A stretch of 64,000 nt of DNA, taken from Petrosia ficiformis (lineage: Eukaryota > Porifera > Demospongiae > Haplosclerida > Petrosiidae). Of the stretch, positions 50,203-64,000 are shown one piece after another (the first letter of the stretch is position 1; every line of letters begins with the position of its first letter). The notes under the pieces were generated by a model. The model was not told the origin of the DNA. It worked only from the letters and a program-made list of their open reading frames with translations, and searched no databases. Where the stretch lies: assembly GCA_947044365.1 (NCBI GenBank), contig OX345643.1, forward strand, positions 124,001 to 188,000, in the 5' to 3' direction. A program made the translations under genes and the position numbers.

Positions 50203-50964
50203 CACTATGTTAATACACATCTCCCTATACTAACACTCGATCAATACTTCTCATGTGAGTCACAACTTACAAAATATCTTCTCAACATAAAATAATATAA
50301 AGTACTGTATTTAGCTTGCTTTCTTATCAATTTTCAGTGGAAAAATATCTCTACTCTTCTTCACATGCGAACATAGTAATAAATTCTGATTATCATAACA
50401 CTATAATTATAAGACATGCATCAGGATAATGTACTCACTACAAGAAGCTGACACAAGTGAACACTTGTGTCAGCTTCTTGTAGTGAGTACAAACAAACAC
50501 TCAAAGTAATAATTTCATTAACAGCGTAGAATATCTACACTTTACAATAGACTGTCATTTTAAAATAGAGGGTACATGCACTAACAGCTATGTATATTAA
50601 ATCAACTACCAGTACATACATACACAAATACATTTTTATCAATACTTATATAACCATTGAACATCACTGTGTTCAGTTGTCATGATATGGTAAATTGTAA
50701 TTATAATAATAATTATTATTATAATAATTATTATATTAAAGTTTAACGCAATTAAAAGATTAAAATTTATTACAATAAATTAAGAAATGAACCAATTTTC
50801 ACCTATTATCAACAATAATGAAAATAAGAATTGAAAAACGATTTAGTTATATTCTAACACCTTTTTATGGTAAAACAGAAGATACCTACAAATGGAGGGA
50901 GGGAGGGAGGGAAAGGGAGAGAGAGACCTATGTAAATTGATTGCCAGAGATAAAAGAGAAGTGA
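50203..50964. other. intergenic interval between tectonin and USP22 genes
   Basis: About 760 bp, AT-rich. It holds a near-perfect 60-nt palindrome (50431-50490), an ATTATAAT-type inverted repeat near 50695-50735 and a GGGA/GAGA purine run at 50893-50927. No gene seen. Confidence 0.6.
50431..50490. repeat. 60-nt near-perfect palindrome
   Basis: Two 29-nt arms that are exact reverse complements (starting GTACTCACTACAAGAAGCTG) are separated only by AA. Strong cruciform or hairpin potential. The arm is not AT-biased like the surroundings. Confidence 0.9.
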
Positions 50965-53223
50965 TTACCCTTCACTTGCTAACACGTGTTCAGGTAAAGC
51001 TTTAGTAATCCAGTGATCATCACATTTAAACCACTATAACAAAATATATGCAATATGTAGGGTTATAATAGATCATATAACAACACTACCTGATCTTGTT
51101 GTGGTCTAATATAACATGTGTAATGTCCATTATGTAATGATCCACTATGATTAACAACAGCAAATAAAGAATACCTAATGTTTAATATCAGTAGTAAAAA
51201 TACTAGATAAACTGGTATATCAAACCTGTTATCACTACTTGAAGAACTGTACAAGAAAGAAACAATATCAATAAGACACACGATGACTTGTTATACATAC
51301 CTTCTAGCCATGTATGAAGTCATGTCTAGTTCAGTTGGAAATTGAATGAAATTACTAATTTTACGAGAACGCATTGAGTGCTCAAAACGCTATGAAAATG
51401 GTAGATAATTAACAAATTATTATACATTTCTTTTGGTTACCTTTAAATGAAAACAAATGACAATTGGTAGTTTTTTAACTGTTAATCTTTTGGTAGATTC
51501 ACGATAGCTACGACATTTAACACATCGAATTTTAGATTCACTACCAAGATTTTCGGGTTGAGTAAATCTTCATTATAGATACAATTAGAATAAAACAAAC
51601 ATTGGAATATTGAAATACCTCTCCAAGCACTCATATAGAGTTGATGGAACGCTTGCCACAAGAGTCTCTCCAGAGTTTGTGGAAGAGGCAGGAGAACCAT
51701 TATCAATTTGAATATCTAAGGAGGATATTGAACAGGAGGAGAATTAGATAATAGAGTATTGTTACCTGGAGTTTCAACTGGAGTACTAGTTCTATTAATA
51801 ACTGAATGAGGAGCTAGATCAAGTGATATGTCACGAAATGGATCCACAGTTGTAGATATACCTCTGTAAGATGAGTAGAAAGGAAACTGTATATATATCA
51901 TGAATTCAATATGCATACCCACAACTCTGACAAGTGACATCTGATTGAAGTCTACCAGCAAATATTTGATCTATAATACAAGTACAATGTCCTGGATGAG
52001 TAACTGTGGGAGTTTGACCACCACAGTGATGATGTAACACATCAATAGCTGATATAAAAAACTCATGTGCATCTTGTTGTTCATAGCCAGCAAGATGGCG
52101 AGCATGCATCCATACTAAATGAAGAAACTTGAAGGGAACATGAGGTATTGCCAATCCTGAATAAAACTATAAGGAGGGGAGTATGAATACACCTGAGTAT
52201 AAAGTATTATTAACCTGTTGGAACAGATTTCCAAGTTCACATACAACACATTGCGATTGTATAGCATCCGAATAACACTTGTGACTGTCTGATAAGAAAT
52301 AGTCTCTAAGTACCGGAGTATGTACCAGTGCTTGTAAAATGCAGTTCATGAAACAAGTATTTCCTAGGTTATATAATCCTCGTAAACCTGAAGAAAGTAA
52401 AGAAAGATAATCTTATTTTATATTCGTCTAATTTTGTTAAAAACTATCAATTATTCTGTTAACAAAAACCAAGTTAATGAAAAATTATAAATTTGATTCA
52501 ACAAACACTACACACCTACTGAAGAACCTGGCTCTAATTTACGTCTCTTTGGGTTTTGTCTTAAAAGATCAATCTCAGCTTGTGACGGTTCCCATGCTAC
52601 ATACGCAGCAGGTTGGCGTGACACTACAACCGAATGATATACATACACATTACATGTGGTTAACACATGATCATATGTGAACATACCGCAATGTTGTTTG
52701 TGTACTATCTGAAGTTCAACTTGCTTACACAACTGGTCTATATCGGAATCATATATATAATCACTGCATTTTGAACAGTACACTGTGCCATAATTGAGTT
52801 CTACAGCTAAATTAATAATCATGAATCATGAAAGATACAACATATTTCATTCTTTTTATACCTTACCAAGAATGTGACCTGTGTTTTGTATGTGTTGTAT
52901 CATGTGATTATCAGGTGATTGACATCCAAAGAAAACACAATGTAAACATGTATGAAGACGAACTGAATAATTACGACATACAGTACAAATACAAGTTCGA
53001 GCCTATAAGTAATAAAGTGATTTCTACTACATATACAATATTACACCACTTTAGCTATAATAGTGTAAATAATTTGGGAGTGGCTTACCTTCACCTTCCT
53101 GGCTTCAGCATTTACTAATTGTGGTTTCACTAAGTACTTGTAAATTACTTGATACGAGTGGATTCCGTTAGCCTTTTTGAATTCTTGTAAATGCGAACAT
53201 CCTTTAGTCAATTCTGTCATCAT
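50965..53223 (-). CDS. USP22: USP22-type deubiquitinase of the SAGA complex
   Basis: Multi-exon. The N-terminal zinc-finger UBP domain (53223 to about 52690) has [37 protein letters not shown], and [12 protein letters not shown]. The catalytic USP domain starts [23 protein letters not shown] (Cys at 52355-52353), then ACxxH-rich zinc-binding spacers, [51 protein letters not shown], and the His box [18 protein letters not shown]. It ends [18 protein letters not shown]. The triad looks complete. USP22/Ubp8 removes ubiquitin from histone H2B (and H2A) within SAGA. Length and domain order match USP22/27X/51. Divergent from the PKA RI gene (495 bp). Confidence 0.93.
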
Positions 53224-53718
53224 GTTAAACGATCATCTATTAATACTACATCACAAAATATATCATATCTAAAGATTTATAATAACAAAAATAATAACAT
53301 GATTTACCAACTGATATATACAAGCCACACCCATACTGAAGTGAAGAGAAAAGGGTGTGTCTACTTATAAATTAATTACTATTGTTTCATTATTGTTTGA
53401 TATACAAAACCTTTTTACTTATTTTAAAATGATGCTAGTTTACAAAATATGATTATTTCTAAGTATATATACCAATTATTATAATTTTTAATTATATGGA
53501 TATAATCATAATATTTTGAATATAGAATTTACTTATATTATGTATATATATATGTAATTTTACAATCTCTTTAAAGTTATAAATGTAAATAATTGAATTA
53601 TAAACAAACTAGTAAACACATTAGAATCAGTTTACATTGTACTTCCAAATATGCAATCTGATAATGACGTCATGTGACGTTTAATTCGGGCTTCAATTAC
53701 ATCCAAGGGCAGTGAAAA
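53224..53718. other. USP22 / PKA-RI divergent promoter region
   Basis: 495 bp between divergent starts. Mostly AT-rich with short inverted AT words. The one distinct element is a CRE at its PKA-RI end. Confidence 0.6.
53665..53679 (+). promoter_or_regulatory. full CRE plus half site upstream of the PKA regulatory subunit gene
   Basis: TGACGTCA at 53665-53672 is a full palindromic cAMP-response element, followed by a TGACGT half site ending at 53680. It lies 46-54 nt upstream of the start codon of a gene whose product binds cAMP. Confidence 0.5.
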
Positions 53719-55625
53719 ATGGCGACAACATCTGTGCAAGAATGCGAGGAATACCTAGATACTCATGGAATACAAGGTGTTCTGAAAGAAGCTATTGCCA
53801 AATTATGTCAAGATCGACCTGCTAATCCTTACAAATATCTGCGAGACTATTTCGATAGATTCGAAAAGGTCAGTTTAATATTTAAGTTTCATAAGATCAC
53901 TGTAATTATTAATATGCAGGAACATACTTCCAATACATCAGAAAAAATGATACCTCCTACAATTAATACCCCAGAAAATGTGGAACCACCTCCTTCAAAC
54001 ATTGTACGTGGACGTAGAATGGCTGTCAGTGCTTCTGTAATGACTGAAGAACAAGCTACTAGTTATGTGAAGAAAGTTAGTCCTCCTGTAACGAAATCAT
54101 TTGTAAACATATATACCAGAAAATGGGTGGTTTCTGGGGATGAGGTCAATTTATGAGTAATTATTTTATTATGACACTCCTACAGGTTATTCCAAAGGAT
54201 TATAAAACGACTGCAGCTCTTCAAACAGCCATTGCTAAGAATATTCTATTTTCTCATCTTGATGATGAAGAAAGAACGTAAATGATGATTTATATATATA
54301 ATTTATAAATTCAGCTCTGGTGTATGTATGTAGATATAAGTGGGTATAACATCATGAGATGCTCCATCGTGCACAGTAGTGAGATAAAATGCACCACTGC
54401 TTAGACCATAATCAATATACTAGTTGTACTAGTATTAAATATGTAATGACGCTTGTATAGTTAAAATTATAAATTGTTTGAGAGTTTACAAAACTTTACG
54501 TTCATTTCAGTGACATATTTGATGCAATGTTTAAAGTAAAACATTCAGCTGGTGACATCATCATACAACAAGGTATATATATGCAATTGATATCACATTC
54601 CTGTGGTCTCTTCACACCATAAGAGTCATACTAATGATAATAAATAATTAATGCATTTTGTTTTTAGGTGATGAAGGAGATAATTTTTATGTTATGGATT
54701 CTGGCGAAGTTGAGGTATTTGTGTTATGAATTACTGGTATCATCATTATATGATCTTCAAACTCAATAGATTTATGTTAACAATGAATTTACTGGTACCA
54801 TTAGTGAGACTGGGAGTTTTGGAGAGCTAGCTCTGATTTATGGTACTCCTAGGGCTGCTACCATAAAGGTTTGGACAAAATTTGGCAATATCAAATGCTA
54901 GGATAATAAATTTCAACAGGCAAAGACAGATGTTAAGTTATGGGCCATCGATAGAGATACTTACAGACGTATTTTGATGGTGAGTTACATTTACAAGTTC
55001 TTGTTATGAAATAATTTACATAACTTCAGGGAAGTACTATTCGTAAGAGGAAACTATATGAATCTTTCTTGGAGAAGGTTTCCATTTTAGGTGAGCTCTT
55101 AACATCTCTCTAAACATAGTTGCAAAATGATTTTATTATTTTAGAGAATCTTGATAAATGGGAAAGACTCACTGTTGCTGATGCTTTAGAATCATGTAAC
55201 TTTATGGATGGAGAAAATGTTGTCACTCAGGGAGAACCAGGAGAAGATTTTTATATTATAGTAGAGGTATGACATATTCCTGGTGGAAGTGTCTTGTTAA
55301 AATTATGTTGCACAGGGAAGAGCTACTGTTTTGCAGAGGAAGACTGAAGATGGAGAGTATATTGAAGTAGGACAACTTGGTCCATCTGATTACTTTGGTA
55401 TGTTTTTACAGCTTAGTATGTTTGTCTTTTATACTTGGAATGTCTGCTTCAGGTGAGATAGCTCTTCTCCTGAAACGACCTCGTGCTGCAACAGTGTCTG
55501 CCAAGGGCACATTGAAATGTGTGAAACTAGACAGAGCTCGATTTGAACGTGTTCTGGGACCCTGTCAAGACATATTAAAGCGTAACATTGCTCAATATAA
55601 CAGCTTTGTTCAGTTGGTGGTCTAA
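53719..55625 (+). CDS. PRKAR1: cAMP-dependent protein kinase type I regulatory subunit
   Basis: Multi-exon. The N-terminal dimerisation/docking helix is in [19 protein letters not shown] to [14 protein letters not shown]. The inhibitor segment [11 protein letters not shown] has RRxA, a non-phosphorylatable pseudosubstrate typical of RI rather than RII. Cyclic-nucleotide pocket A is [17 protein letters not shown] (about 54820-54870) and pocket B is [17 protein letters not shown] (about 55453-55503). Both keep the Glu and the Arg that bind cAMP, so both should be functional. It ends FVQLVV. In the cell it holds the catalytic subunit inactive until cAMP binds. The gene is tail-to-tail with HTRA2. 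Confidence 0.95.
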
Positions 55626-55837
55626 AAGAACCCTTCGTTATTAAAAAATGAGAAAATTATTTCAAATAAGATTATTAATTATTATTAGCAGTTTCTCTCG
55701 CATTATCTACATGTTAATTAATTGTACATACTTATACAGACTCGTTTAAACAATTATTATTTGTATTTGTGGACATCTAGTTTGTACATTGATTATAACA
55801 AAATTAAACAACAAACTAATTATATTATTGTACCTAG

Positions 55838-57097
55838 TCATGAATCCAATGGTTCGGGAGTCACTACCAAAATCCTCTTGATGTTCTCGCGTATAATTTC
55901 CACTCTAAGAGACCCACCAGACTGAATAATTTCAAAAACTTCACTGCTAGATTTTATATCTTTGTTATTTATTCTTACTATAACATCACCTTTCATTAGT
56001 CCGGCATGATCTGCTGGGCTACCTGGCCAAACAATAGCCAATAGTACTCCTCTATCAACACCTGGAGGAAGTAAACCCCTCATTTGAAGTGATTTAGCTA
56101 TCCTTGGTGACATTGTTAACATTGATACCCCTATTCCATATCTTCTTCTTCCACGATGTTTTGCAGTTTTGTTAGCTCTTTTCAGAAACTCTTTTGCAAA
56201 ATCACTGGGAACAGCAAACGAGATACCAGGACCTGCTGTCATGGTATTGATTCCTATCACTTCTCCATCCAAATTCACTAATGGTCCTCCCGAGTTGCCT
56301 TGAGTGATGGGTGCATCTGTTTGCACATACTCCATATCAGGTTTATCTGAGAGGCCTAATTCTGCACTTGGACGATGAACACTACTAACAATACCTGCTG
56401 TAATGGTGTTTGAGAGGGCAAGAGGACTACCAAGGGCAACTACCCACTCACCAGGACGCAAGTCTACAGAAGACCCAAACTGCAATGATGGAACCTTCTC
56501 TCCTTTCCTAAGCTCAAGTTTCACAAGAGCCAAGTCAGCAATTTGATCAATATCAGTTACAACACCATTGATGATTCTTCCATTTTGAAGCTTGACTTTA
56601 ATATCTCTTGAGTTATGAACTACATGAGCATTTGTAAGGACATAGCCATTTTCATCAACAATAAATCCTGACCCACATGATGGCTGAACTACCTTACCAA
56701 ATATGGTATTGTACGTTTGATTTCGCTCTATATATACCACTGAAGGTGATGCAGTTTCTACTGCTTCTGCAAGAAAGTTGAACTGTCTTGACCGACGTTC
56801 TGAACATTTAGCTGTAGTTATTAATGGTAGCATGTTTAATATAGTCTTTTCTTTGTAGTTTTGTTTATTTTTGTATGAGGTGTATTTCCAGTAAAGACCT
56901 AAAGAAATAAAACTCGCAAAGACTGCTAAAACCTTACCCTGTGTGTTATTACTAGAGTGATTATGTGATTCACAATAGTATGATTGTTGATAAGGACAGG
57001 AAGAGGCGGCTGGAAGAAACACTAAAGGTTTCACTCCACCCCTCCAGGTTGGTCTCAAGAAAGCTAGAGATACTTTATGCTTGAACAGAAGAGCCAT
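55838..57097 (-). CDS. HTRA2: HTRA2-like mitochondrial serine protease
   Basis: Intronless, 419 residues. It has a basic mitochondrial targeting N-terminus, one membrane segment at about 54-70 (GKVLAVFASFISLGLYW), a trypsin-like HtrA domain, and a C-terminal PDZ domain (about 330-410). The triad is His158 (LTNAHVV), Asp188 (IADLALVKL) and Ser269 (TQGNSGGPL). The layout matches HTRA2/Omi, which performs quality control in the intermembrane space. The IAP-binding AVPS motif of the vertebrate mature protein is not evident after the membrane segment. The first Met is conserved in position relative to the presequence. Head-to-head with SUZ12, with 97 bp between starts. Confidence 0.92.
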   Translation of the reverse strand: MALLFKHKVSLAFLRPTWRGGVKPLVFLPAASSCPYQQSYYCESHNHSSNNTQGKVLAVFASFISLGLYWKYTSYKNKQNYKEKTILNMLPLITTAKCSERRSRQFNFLAEAVETASPSVVYIERNQTYNTIFGKVVQPSCGSGFIVDENGYVLTNAHVVHNSRDIKVKLQNGRIINGVVTDIDQIADLALVKLELRKGEKVPSLQFGSSVDLRPGEWVVALGSPLALSNTITAGIVSSVHRPSAELGLSDKPDMEYVQTDAPITQGNSGGPLVNLDGEVIGINTMTAGPGISFAVPSDFAKEFLKRANKTAKHRGRRRYGIGVSMLTMSPRIAKSLQMRGLLPPGVDRGVLLAIVWPGSPADHAGLMKGDVIVRINNKDIKSSSEVFEIIQSGGSLRVEIIRENIKRILVVTPEPLDS

Positions 57098-57194
57098 TTC
57101 AATCTGTAGAAGGAGAAAAGGTAATATTCAATTACTACAATATAGACCCAGTCCCACCTTTTCCACAAGAGTTGCGGTTGGGGCGGAAACTATC

Positions 57195-60913
<3,719 letters not shown>

Positions 60914-61280
60914 AATAATATTTTATATACACACCTACTAACACTAGAAATTAGGTTATAAAATTGAGTTTTGTCACAATGACACAGTTATTAAAAACTA
61001 CCACCCTATTTAAATATATTGTTAACTATTTTACTCATTTGCTGGTCATTCAATATAATTATGGTTATTATAAAATATTATGTAATAATTATGAGTGTAT
61101 AGATAATACATTTCTAGGAGATATCAAATTACAAGTTACTGTGGGAACTGATTAAATATTAGGAGGATTGTATAGTAAATGATTATAATGTGTATTAAAA
61201 TATAATCTACAGTCAATGCAAGGAAATTCTTTTGTAAAGAATGGTTCGTACCTATGTAGGAAGAGAGAAAATGCAATTTA
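60914..61280. other. convergent intergenic interval between SUZ12 and JmjC genes
   Basis: 367 bp of AT-rich 3'-UTR-like sequence. An unrecognised frame of 63 codons (60964-61155) has no support. Confidence 0.55.
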
Positions 61281-62718
61281 CTAATCATGTACAATATCTG
61301 CATACCAGAAATTAACAGCCAGGTTCCTGTTCTCTTTGGTATCAGGATATGACTGAACTTCGTGCCACCAAAATGCAGGCATAAACAGAATATCACCTTG
61401 TTTTAATTCGCATTGAATTCTTTTTGCATTAGAAAATTTTGGAAAACGTTTTAGTTGAGGATTTAGTATATCAACAGGTGACATGACCATTGAGGTACTT
61501 TCTAAAAGACTTTTACGATAAAACTTATTTCTTTTTTTATCAAATCCTAGTATTGCTTCAGGAATATGTGATTCATAGAGGTTCTCATTGTAATGTGGCT
61601 CAAACATTATCACCTGTTTCTCTCCAGATAGCTGCAAGAAATAAAATTAAATTGTAATAATTTCATTTTTTTTGTACCTGACAAAGGAAGTTATCATAGG
61701 GATCAAAGTGTAGCTTGCCCAGTGTATTTCCATCACTCAACCACATATTCAAATGTCTTCTTTCTAATAGATTTTTAACAAATAATGGTTCTATGATGTC
61801 ATCTTCTATCTCTGGCATATAATATGGAATGGAGGAGTACTCGAGATAGGCTGATATTCCTGTTTTGTTTGAACCTACACTCACAAGATCTATAAACTCA
61901 GAAAACTTCATTTCTGCCGTGGCTGGTCGTACAACTACTAAGTCAGGAAAGGGTAACTTCTCACGTACCTCTAATGGTATCCAATCTGGGGTGTATCCTG
62001 GCCACAGAAATGCTGACTCTACTCCTTCAAACTCACCATGTTCAGTTAGCTTGACATGAACGTCCTTCAATTCATACTTCTCCCTCAAATATTGCATAGT
62101 CCATTTTGATATTGCAGGCCATTCTTTTGCTCCACTTTCAATGATAACAGGTTGTGAACGACTCAAGTACTCCCAGTAAAATTCTTCTTTGGTTAATTGA
62201 GTCACTCGACTGCAATGACTTGATGGTTTCTGTAGCCTAAACTGGTTATTCATTATTTGTTGGTGAAGCAAGCCAGCTGATGTTAAACTACCAGATGATG
62301 TTCTGTATGTACTGCAGTACTCATTTAAATAGTCTACCAATACCCCAGTTGATACAATGCCCTGATAACGTTTTGCTATATTTGCAGGCTCTGGGGACAT
62401 CAGAAGGCATGTACGATCTTTTTTAATCTTTGGATAAAAAATTATTTCTGTTAATACTTTATCACTGTAAACATTTTCTAATATTAAACTGGATTCACTA
62501 TCATTTACTAATGCTGCAATTTGGACATCATTTTCGTTATGAAATACCACTTCCAGTTCCCTCAAAACAAACATGATTAATTCATTATCATCGTGCAGAC
62601 CAAGTAGCAGACATTTATTAGATGTTATCTCTTCAATCTCTGAACTATGGATCTTTCGAAGACATTGAGAAGGAGAAGAAAAGAAAATAAGAAAAAAAAA
62701 GAAAATAATTAACTTCAT
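61281..62718 (-). CDS. secretory-pathway JmjC oxygenase with a PDI-type thioredoxin-like N-terminus
   Basis: Two exons, 62718-61678 and 61631-61281, joined in frame to 463 residues. Residues 1-19 are a signal peptide. About 25-150 resemble the thioredoxin-like and tail part of ER disulfide-isomerase relatives (IIFYPKIK..., YQGIVSTGVLVDYLNEYCSTYRTSSGSLTSAG), without a CxxC pair. About 185-460 is a cupin-8/JmjC domain: PVIIESGAKEWPAISKWT, GKLHFDPYDNFLCQ (iron ligands His337 and Asp339), GEKQVIMFEP, and DILFMPAFWWHEVQ (distal His). The metal set HxD...H is complete, so Fe(II)/2-oxoglutarate hydroxylase activity is likely. The protein substrate is unknown. A signal peptide argues against a histone demethylase role. 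The closest described architectures would be ER-type protein hydroxylases; I give no gene symbol. Confidence 0.85.
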
Positions 62719-62769
62719 TTGTGTATCTTCCTCTCCTAAAAAAAAAAAGCCACACCCTCAATAATAGAT
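62719..62769. promoter_or_regulatory. 51-bp divergent gap between JmjC and SPSB genes
   Basis: Only a poly(A) run of 12 and a CCACACCCT box separate the two start codons, so the promoters must overlap or extend into the first exons. Confidence 0.5.
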
Positions 62770-63504
62770 ATGGATATGGTATCTAGTAGTAGTAGTAGAG
62801 ATGAACAGTTTTGTTGGAGATGGTTTTTAGATGATCCATATAAACCAGTAAATATATCAGAAGATAGACTATCAGTTCTATTTCATCCACGTAGAAGTAA
62901 TGGATGTACTGCTGTCAGAGGTGACACACCTTTGTTACAACATATGGAACATTGGTTTCAAGTTAAAATGACAGGACCATTTTATGGTCAAGCCAGGATG
63001 GTGGGTCTTGGAACAAAATCCACTACTTTACATAGTAGTGGCTCTAAAGACTATTATCCATTGATAGGTCGTGATGGTGGCAGCTGGGGACTTAATTTCA
63101 CGGGCAAGATCCATCATGATGGCAACGAGATAAATTATACAATTATTGATCCATCACAAGAGACTATAGATATCGGAGTGTATTATAACTCTTACTATGG
63201 AACTATTGTATTTAGTGTTAATGATAAAAGTCTCGGTGTAGCATTCCAGAATATTCCGGTAGTAATGGACATTTATCCTATGTTGTGTTCTTCATCAAGA
63301 AATAGCAAAATGGATCTCATATATTGTCATTCCTCTATTGTTTCTCTCAAGTCATTGTGTAGGGGTACTATTAGACTATACTTAAAGAATGAAGAAGACA
63401 TCAATGAATTGCCTTTACCTTCTTCCTTGATGTCTTATTTAATGTGCAAAACGTATGAACATCCGAAACTCAAAGATTATCAGAGTCCCAATCCACAGGA
63501 GTAA
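62770..63504 (+). CDS. SPRY domain and SOCS-box protein, SPSB3-like
   Basis: Intronless, 244 residues. The SPRY domain spans about 20-185: LSVLFHPRRSNGCTAVRGD, HWFQVKMTGPFYG, MVGLGTK, IGRDGGSWGLNFTGKI, YGTIVFSVNDKSLGVAF, VVMDIYPMLCSSS. A C-terminal SOCS-like box follows (LKSLCRGTIRL then INELPLPSSLMSYL). This order and the WGL and LGVAF words match SPSB3, an adaptor that gives substrates to an Elongin-Cullin5 ubiquitin ligase. The SPRY domain picks the target; the target here is unknown. The start at 62770 has a second Met at 62776. Confidence 0.85.
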   Translation: MDMVSSSSSRDEQFCWRWFLDDPYKPVNISEDRLSVLFHPRRSNGCTAVRGDTPLLQHMEHWFQVKMTGPFYGQARMVGLGTKSTTLHSSGSKDYYPLIGRDGGSWGLNFTGKIHHDGNEINYTIIDPSQETIDIGVYYNSYYGTIVFSVNDKSLGVAFQNIPVVMDIYPMLCSSSRNSKMDLIYCHSSIVSLKSLCRGTIRLYLKNEEDINELPLPSSLMSYLMCKTYEHPKLKDYQSPNPQE

Positions 63505-63558
63505 ATAATATTAATTTCATTATCACAATTTCATTCTATCACTTTGTTGTTTATAATG

Positions 63559-64000
63559 TTATTGCCATGACAACTCGTTTTCAAGATGCTGTAGTGTACT
63601 AACAGATAAATCATCAAATGAGGGCCTGCCCCAAAATGAAGGAGGCAGTGAAAGGGAAGTTGCCGAGCAAGGTACTTGATGTTTCACTACCTGGCCTTTT
63701 AGTAGTAAATTGTTTATACTAAATGAAGTACGAGTCACTGGTATTGAAACTGGTTGAGGATTAGATATATTGATATTAGTTGATCTGCTCTTGTGTTGAT
63801 TTAGATAAGTAGACACTGTGTCGAGAAATGCAAAATGGATTACCTATTACGTATGTAATATAGTTTATACCTTGTCTTTTGTTGTATGCCTCACAATATG
63901 TCATTAGTGATACATTCTTGTACAAGACCTGTATGAATATAATATACATGTGCTGTAGACAGGAACTAGAAACAGTTTGTATCCCATTCTTTGCTTACTA
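63559..64000 (-). CDS. 3' end of an unrecognised gene (partial)
   Basis: The last exon ends ENELSWQ at 63559. Its acceptor is CGACACAG before TGTCTACT, and an upstream 58-nt exon (about 63922-63865, reading VLYKNVSLMTYCEAYNKRQ) joins in phase to VSTYLNQHKSRS. The rest lies beyond the window. The tail is Ser-rich with one short motif, TSFSINNLLL, similar to the eh1 Groucho-binding motif (FSIxxLL) of homeodomain and forkhead repressors. No domain is otherwise recognised, so the transcription-factor idea is weak. Confidence 0.55.

Noticed and set aside
60964..61155. A 63-codon frame between SUZ12 and the JmjC gene
   Set aside because: AT-rich 3'-UTR-like sequence with no recognisable domain and no splice support.

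Overview
This window is animal nuclear DNA, most likely from a sponge or another early-branching metazoan with a compact genome. It is AT-rich. Genes are close together and split by many short GT..AG introns, often 40-60 nt. The gene set is animal: LLGL, flightless-1, LRRK2-type ROCO kinase, Galpha12/13, SUZ12, USP22, PKA RI, eEF2 kinase and EMRE. A cathepsin-L relative with Ser in place of the catalytic Cys hints at sponges, where silicateins share that swap, but this does not prove the phylum.

Layout: 0.07-3.0 kb is an intronless NRPS-like gene (condensation, degenerate adenylation, carrier). 3.1-5.0 is an SLC15 peptide transporter (-). 5.1-6.2 is a Ser-substituted papain-fold protein (+). 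6.4-7.9 is TMEM184 (-). 8.0-9.6 is a SENP/Ulp1 SUMO protease (+). 9.7-17.7 is LLGL (+). 17.9-27.4 is flightless-1 (-). 27.4-27.7 is EMRE (+). 28.0-30.0 is Galpha12/13 (-). 30.2-31.4 is SLC25A38 (-). 31.6-34.1 is eEF2K (+). 34.2-49.1 is the LRRK2-type kinase (-). 49.4-50.1 is a secreted tectonin lectin (-). 51.0-53.2 is USP22 (-). 53.7-55.6 is PKA RI (+). 55.8-57.1 is HTRA2 (-). 57.2-60.9 is SUZ12 (+). 61.3-62.7 is a secretory-pathway thioredoxin-JmjC protein (-). 62.8-63.5 is SPSB3-like (+). 63.6-64.0 is the 3' end of an unknown gene (-).

Most neighbours are head-to-head with 50-200 bp between start codons, or tail-to-tail with 50-370 bp between stops, so shared bidirectional promoters are likely. 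The genes are mostly unrelated housekeeping, signalling and chromatin genes and form no pathway cluster.

Non-coding space is mostly introns loaded with tandem repeats. The most extreme is a flightless-1 intron that is 1,958 nt of uninterrupted 4-bp repeat out of 1,967 nt. Foldback and MITE-like inverted-repeat elements also sit in introns. No tRNA, rRNA, CRISPR or prokaryotic operon signal was seen. Exon joins were inferred by eye from splice consensus and family similarity. Outer boundaries are firmer than every internal junction.
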